Below are positions 6,820-10,899 of a DNA stretch of 10,899 nt, in pieces. The stretch spans positions 1-10,899 of the forward strand of contig RFSP01000041.1 in NCBI GenBank assembly GCA_009923895.1, written 5' to 3'. Position 1 is the stretch's first letter; every line of letters begins with the position of its first letter. Source of the stretch: Betaproteobacteria bacterium. Its GTDB lineage: Bacteria > Pseudomonadota > Gammaproteobacteria > Burkholderiales > Burkholderiaceae_C. The position numbers and the translations under genes are program-made. The notes beneath the pieces were generated by a model that worked only from the letters and a program-made list of their open reading frames with translations, had not been told where the DNA came from and did not search any database.

Positions 6820-7941
6820 ATGTCTCCTATGCTTTCACGATCCGTCTTCAGAACCGCCGTGTGGTGTGCCAGCGTGTGGTGGTTGACCGCTTGTGGAGGT
6901 GGAGCCAGCTCGAACGACTCCATGACCTTGCCCATGGAGGCTCAGGCCGGGGCTCGGGCGCTTTCCGTCACCTCGGGCGGCCCTACGCTTTCCGATGCGG
7001 GGGTGACATCGGCGATGCCAGGTGTGAGTCGGCTGGCCTTGGCACCGCAGGGCCAAACGGTGGTGGCGCTCAGCGCGTGGCCTGCCGAGGCCAGCGTGAT
7101 TGACTTGGCAACGCACCGAACGCTGCGGCGGCTTCGCCTGTTGCCTCACAGCTTGCCGGTGGGGGCCACCTTCCTGTCCAACGGGACCCATTTGGTGGTG
7201 GTCGGGCGTGACAGCGTCGCTCAGGTGTGGAACCTGGCGCAAGGCACGCTGGACTTTCAGTTGAGAGGACATGCCCAGCCCTTGCGTGCCCTGGCTTCCC
7301 ATCCGCAGGGTAGCAGGTTGGCCACCGTGGGCGATGACAGTCGGCTCTTGGTGTGGGACACCACGCAAGGTCGCTTGGTCTCTGTGTGGCCGTCAGGGTC
7401 TGAACGCGTGGCGTCCCTGGCCTACAGCGCTGACGGTCGTCGGCTGGTCTTGGCCGGAGGGAGCTCTCAAGTTCGTATCCTGGACGCTCAAGACGGCCGG
7501 TTGATCCAGCTTTTGAGCACCTTCGGGTCCGAAGTCACGTTGGCCGTCCTCAGTCCCGACGGCCGTTGGCTTGCCGGAGTTCAGCCGGCAGGGCGGGTGA
7601 CCCTGTGGTCACAGGATCCTCAGGCTTCACAGAAGGGGCAATTTTTGCCCACTCCCGCCTTGCAATTCCTGAGTCCGGGTGTGCGTGCTCTGGCCTTCAG
7701 TGCGGACAGCCGCAGTGCGATCAGCGGAGGTGACGATGGTGTCTTGAGATGGTGGGATCTGGCCTCTGGCCGATTGTTGCGCACCTACAGCGATGGCACA
7801 TCGCCCATCAATGTCTTGACCTTCGCTCCCCAATCCGATCGCACAGTGATGACGGGTTTGCAAGACCACCGCATCGTTTTTTGGGACCTGATCACTGGAG
7901 AAAAGGAAGTGACTTTCCATGCTGCAGCCCCTGACCGCTGA
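6820..7941 (+). CDS. Seven-bladed WD40-type beta-propeller lipoprotein, 373 aa
   Basis: A predicted lipoprotein consisting of one beta-propeller. The signal peptide has basic residues (R7, R11), a hydrophobic core, and the lipobox LTAC, so Cys25 would be lipidated. Gly follows it, which by the E. coli +2 rule favours the outer membrane. A flexible linker (about 26-65) leads to seven WD-like repeats, whose closing Trp-Asp-type positions fall at I94, W137, W179, L221, W263, W312 and W355. Typical pieces are VWDTTQGRL (178-186), RWWDLASGRLL (310-320) and FWDLITGE (354-361). WD40 propellers usually form protein-binding platforms; no catalytic residues are evident. Start choice is uncertain: ATG 6820 has no spacer to GTGGG, while ATG 6829 (three residues shorter) has GTGGGA eight bases upstream. 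The gene overlaps the next by 23 bp, so the two products probably act together at the envelope. Confidence 0.88.
   Translation: MSPMLSRSVFRTAVWCASVWWLTACGGGASSNDSMTLPMEAQAGARALSVTSGGPTLSDAGVTSAMPGVSRLALAPQGQTVVALSAWPAEASVIDLATHRTLRRLRLLPHSLPVGATFLSNGTHLVVVGRDSVAQVWNLAQGTLDFQLRGHAQPLRALASHPQGSRLATVGDDSRLLVWDTTQGRLVSVWPSGSERVASLAYSADGRRLVLAGGSSQVRILDAQDGRLIQLLSTFGSEVTLAVLSPDGRWLAGVQPAGRVTLWSQDPQASQKGQFLPTPALQFLSPGVRALAFSADSRSAISGGDDGVLRWWDLASGRLLRTYSDGTSPINVLTFAPQSDRTVMTGLQDHRIVFWDLITGEKEVTFHAAAPDR
7903..7908 (+). promoter_or_regulatory. Shine-Dalgarno AAGGAA of the large mosaic protein
   Basis: AAGGAA within the last codons of the propeller gene, about ten bases before ATG 7919. It supports the overlapping start. 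The ATG at 7941, which would overlap the lipoprotein stop, is in another frame and ends after about 30 codons. Confidence 0.6.
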
Positions 7942-10899
7942 TGCCGCCCCCCCTTCTGCGCCTGAGCCACGTGGTTCCCGTTGGCCGCGCTTGCCGTGGC
8001 GTTGGTGGGTCACTGCGCTGCTGCTGTTGAGTTTGGTCTGGGCCTCACGCAGCCCCGGAGCGGGCCCTGCCGATGGCCCTGGAGGACCGGTCCTGGTGGT
8101 GGTTTCATCAGCGTCGCCATTCAGCACCTACCATGCTGAGATCTTGCGCACCGAAGGTTTCAATGCTTTCTCGGTGGCCGATGTCTCCACCTTGTCGTCC
8201 AGCCTGTTGGCACCTTATGACACGGTGGTCTTGGCCAAGACCTCCTTGAGCTCGGCACAGGTCAATGTCCTTGCCAACTGGGTCAATGGCGGCGGACAAC
8301 TCGTGGCCATGGCGCCTGATGCGCAGTTGGCCCCTTTGTTGGGATTGACGCCCCTGGGAACGCGCTTGTCTGAAGCCTACTTGCAGGTAGACACTTCTCG
8401 AGAACCAGGCGCGGGACTGACATCACAAACCCTGCAATTTCACGGGAATGCGGATCGCTACGGGCTCAACGGTGCCACCGTCTTGGCCACCCTTTTCAGC
8501 GACGCGGCCACCCCCACGGCATTTCCCGCCCTGACCTGGCGCCAGGTGGGCGCAGGGCAAGCGGCCGCCTTCACCTACGACCTGGCCTATTCCATCGTCA
8601 CCACCCGACAGGGCAATCCCGCCTGGGCTGCGCAGGAGCGTGATGGCTTGAGCCCCATACGCAGTGACGACAAGTTTTTTGGGCGCGCGCAAACAGACCC
8701 TCAACCCGATTGGAATGATGCCAATCGCCTTTCGGTTCCTCAAGCCGATGAGCAGCAGCGGCTGTTGGCCAATCTCTTGCAATGGATGAATCGCGCGCGC
8801 AAGCCCTTGCCGCGATTTTGGTATTTCCCCAATGGCAGCAAAGCTGTGGTGGTTATGACCGGTGACGACCACGGGAATGGTGGCAATTTGGCGCGATTTG
8901 ATCAGTACCGTGCTGCCAGTCCGGTGGGATGCTCGGTGGCCGATTGGACCTGCGTTCGGGCCACTTCTTACATGTACACCGCCACCCCTGTCACGGCCGC
9001 GCAGGCTCTGGCTCAGGAGGCCGATGGCTTCGAGCTGAGCCTGCACGTCAACACCGGCTGCGCAGATTACACGGCCGCTTCATTGGAGGCCCAGTACACC
9101 CAACAACTCCAAGAATGGTCTGCCAAATATCCCGGTTTGTCGGCACCTTCCACCCAGCGCCATCATTGCGTGGTCTGGAGTGATTGGGCCTCAGGCGCGC
9201 AAGTGCAACGTGCGCACGGCATGCGCTTGGACACCACCTACTACCACTGGCCCCCCTCGTGGGCTCAAAACGTGCCGGGCGTGTTCACTGGGTCGGCCAT
9301 GCCCATGCGGTATGCCTCGCTCGACGGCAGCCTGATCGATGTGTACCAAGCCGCCACGCAAATGACCGATGAGTCCGGTCAAACCTACCCATTCACCGTG
9401 GACACCTTGTTGGACCGTGCCACGGGTCCATTGGGTTACTACGGCGCTTACACGGTCAATGCTCATACGGACGTGGCCACGTCTGACGTTGCCAATGCGG
9501 TCGTGGCTTCGGCACGTGCGCGCGGTGTGCCGGTGGTGTCGGCCAAGCAGATGCTGCAGTGGTTGGATGCACGCAATGCCTCCACCTTCACTTCTATCAC
9601 TTGGAATGGTTCGTCATTGACCTTCAATGTCGTGGCCGATCCCGGCGCGCGGGGGCTTCGCGGCATGCTGCCCGTTTCATGGAATGGCCAGACACTGAGC
9701 ACCCTTCGCCGCGGGACCACCACGCTGCCCTTTACCGTGGCCACCATCAAGGGCGTGGACTACGCCTTCTTCTCCGCGCTTTCAGGGGCCCATGAAGCGG
9801 TTTACGCGCCAAGCGTGACGCCGCCCACATCCACGCCTGACGGGTGCCCTTGCAGCGCATGGACATCGAGCACCTCGCCCTCGATCGCCTCCTACCCTGA
9901 CCCAGGCGCCGTGGAGTTGGGCGTTCGCTTCAAGAGCGATGTCGACGGTTATGTCACCGGTGTGCGTTTCTATAAGGGGGCGGGCAATGCAGGCACCCAT
10001 CGAGGCAACTTGTGGTCGGCTGCCGGCCAGCTGCTGGCCACTGCAGTCTTTTCCAGCGAGTCGGCCAGCGGCTGGCAAGAGGTGAGCTTTGCCACCCCCG
10101 TGCCCATCAGCGCCAACACCGTCTACGTGGCCTCTTACTTTGCGCCCCAAGGGGGTTACGCCGTGGATACGGGTTACTTTGCCACCGCCGGGGTCGACCG
10201 CGCGCCCATTCACCTGCTCAAAGACGGGGTCTCAGGAGGCAACGGTCTTTACACCTACAGCACCACGTCAACCTTTCCCGCTTCGACGTACCGGTCCAGC
10301 AATTACTGGGTGGACGTCAGCTTCAAGACCGCCGTGACCACGCCGCCCGCTGAAGGGGTGTGCGCGTCGCCGGCCAATGCCATCGTCGCGGAAAACTGTC
10401 TTCCCGGGAGTCCGTCCAGCCAATGGGATGTGGCTGGCGCAGGAGACCCCACGCTGCAAGGCTTTGCCACACAAATCAGCGTCAATCGGGGCAGCACTGT
10501 GGTCTTCAAGGTCAACACGCCAGCGTCGGCCTACCGATTTGATATTTACCGATTGGGGTATTACGGGGGTGCCGGAGCGCGATGGATCGCCACGGTGCAG
10601 CCCAGCGCCAATTTGCCGCAAACGCAGCCTGCCTGCCTCAAAGACACTGCCACCGGCCTCATTGATTGCGGCAATTGGGCGGTCTCGGGGTCTTGGACCG
10701 TGCCCGCCACGGCGGTCTCTGGTGTCTACATTGCTCGGTTGGTCAGGCCCGATACCGCAGGGGCCAGCCACATCGTGTTTGTGGTGCGAGACGACGCCAG
10801 CACCTCCGACGTCTTGTTTCAAACCTCCGACACCACGTGGCAGGCCTACAACGACTACGCAGGCAACAGCCTCTACACAGGCAGCCCCGTGGGGCGTGC
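7919..10899 (+). CDS. Large exported mosaic protein: ThuA-like, NodB-like, DUF4082 and DMFA2-like domains (C-terminus cut)
   Basis: The frame is open for 993 codons without a stop and runs off the window. Residues 1-28 are Pro/Arg-rich, followed by a membrane segment at about 29-43 (VTALLLLSLVWA), giving an N-in signal anchor or uncleaved signal. Residues 56-145 form an alpha/beta unit starting GPVLVVVSS with GGGQLVAMAP (124-133), like ThuA/glutamine-amidotransferase-type folds. Residues about 298-550 resemble a polysaccharide deacetylase: VVVMTGDDHGNGG (310-322), ELSLHVNTGC (372-381), RHHCVVWSDW (414-423) and YTVNAHTD (511-518). The second His of the usual HxxxH metal motif is Gly380, so activity is doubtful or the family is divergent. 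After a Cys-containing linker (643-645), DUF4082 spans about 660-803, with GVRFYKGAGNAGTHRGNLW (681-699) and SGWQEVSFATPV (717-728). From about 822 a domain like the C-terminal part of the N,N-dimethylformamidase beta subunit begins, with YRFDIYRLGYYGGAGAR (872-888) and WQAYNDY (974-980). It probably acts on a periplasmic or surface glycan; the substrate is unknown. Confidence 0.87.
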   Translation, partial: MLQPLTADAAPPSAPEPRGSRWPRLPWRWWVTALLLLSLVWASRSPGAGPADGPGGPVLVVVSSASPFSTYHAEILRTEGFNAFSVADVSTLSSSLLAPYDTVVLAKTSLSSAQVNVLANWVNGGGQLVAMAPDAQLAPLLGLTPLGTRLSEAYLQVDTSREPGAGLTSQTLQFHGNADRYGLNGATVLATLFSDAATPTAFPALTWRQVGAGQAAAFTYDLAYSIVTTRQGNPAWAAQERDGLSPIRSDDKFFGRAQTDPQPDWNDANRLSVPQADEQQRLLANLLQWMNRARKPLPRFWYFPNGSKAVVVMTGDDHGNGGNLARFDQYRAASPVGCSVADWTCVRATSYMYTATPVTAAQALAQEADGFELSLHVNTGCADYTAASLEAQYTQQLQEWSAKYPGLSAPSTQRHHCVVWSDWASGAQVQRAHGMRLDTTYYHWPPSWAQNVPGVFTGSAMPMRYASLDGSLIDVYQAATQMTDESGQTYPFTVDTLLDRATGPLGYYGAYTVNAHTDVATSDVANAVVASARARGVPVVSAKQMLQWLDARNASTFTSITWNGSSLTFNVVADPGARGLRGMLPVSWNGQTLSTLRRGTTTLPFTVATIKGVDYAFFSALSGAHEAVYAPSVTPPTSTPDGCPCSAWTSSTSPSIASYPDPGAVELGVRFKSDVDGYVTGVRFYKGAGNAGTHRGNLWSAAGQLLATAVFSSESASGWQEVSFATPVPISANTVYVASYFAPQGGYAVDTGYFATAGVDRAPIHLLKDGVSGGNGLYTYSTTSTFPASTYRSSNYWVDVSFKTAVTTPPAEGVCASPANAIVAENCLPGSPSSQWDVAGAGDPTLQGFATQISVNRGSTVVFKVNTPASAYRFDIYRLGYYGGAGARWIATVQPSANLPQTQPACLKDTATGLIDCGNWAVSGSWTVPATAVSGVYIARLVRPDTAGASHIVFVVRDDASTSDVLFQTSDTTWQAYNDYAGNSLYTGSPVGR

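Noticed and set aside
8423..9046. Minus-strand frame of 207 codons inside the large mosaic gene
   Set aside because: Ile/Gly/Arg-rich shadow opposite conserved deacetylase-like and upstream sequence; no start context or motif.
1..10899. Mobile elements, CRISPR arrays, tRNA/rRNA genes, intrinsic terminators
   Set aside because: No transposase motif, spaced direct repeats, cloverleaf-like segment or GC-hairpin followed by a T-run was noticed while reading both strands. All but about 80 bases is accounted for by coding sequence.

Overview
The window looks like part of an exopolysaccharide or O-antigen biosynthesis locus from a GC-rich Gram-negative bacterium. Codon use, the lipobox-bearing lipoprotein and the gene types suggest a betaproteobacterium, possibly Burkholderiales/Comamonadaceae. 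That placement is an impression from the proteins, not a database result. Both ends of the window cut through genes.

Minus strand (positions 6768 down to 1). Six genes are read leftwards as one compact block: a short PglC/WbaP-type initiating sugar-phosphate transferase (275 aa), an NAD-dependent sugar epimerase/dehydratase of the extended SDR family (328 aa), a DegT/DnrJ/EryC1/StrS-type PLP sugar aminotransferase (397 aa), a Wzx-like polysaccharide flippase (529 aa), a GT41/GT4-like glycosyltransferase (626 aa), and the first 91 codons of a GT2 glycosyltransferase. The first pair is separated by 30 bp. Every later junction is a 4-base stop/start overlap (ATGA, TTGA, ATGA, GTGA), so five genes are probably translationally coupled. 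Together they cover making an (amino) nucleotide sugar, loading the first sugar phosphate on undecaprenyl phosphate, extending the glycan, and flipping it across the inner membrane. No polymerase (Wzy), chain-length regulator (Wzz) or outer-membrane exporter is visible; they could lie outside the window.

Plus strand (6820 to the right end). Divergent from the glycan operon, after only 51 bp, are two overlapping genes. The first encodes a predicted outer-membrane lipoprotein made almost entirely of a seven-bladed WD40-type propeller (373 aa). The second starts 23 bp before the first ends and stays open for 993 codons to the window edge. It encodes a membrane-anchored or exported mosaic protein: one N-terminal membrane segment, a ThuA/glutamine-amidotransferase-like domain, a divergent polysaccharide-deacetylase (NodB)-like region, a DUF4082 domain and the start of an N,N-dimethylformamidase-beta-subunit-like (DMFA2) domain. 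This pair is the least ordinary part of the window. I infer it is an envelope module that binds or modifies the glycan made by the divergent operon, but nothing in the sequence proves this.

No tRNA, rRNA, CRISPR array, insertion sequence or convincing terminator was seen. The only stretch without coding sequence longer than a few bases is the 51-bp divergent spacer and the 30-bp gap at 5911-5940.
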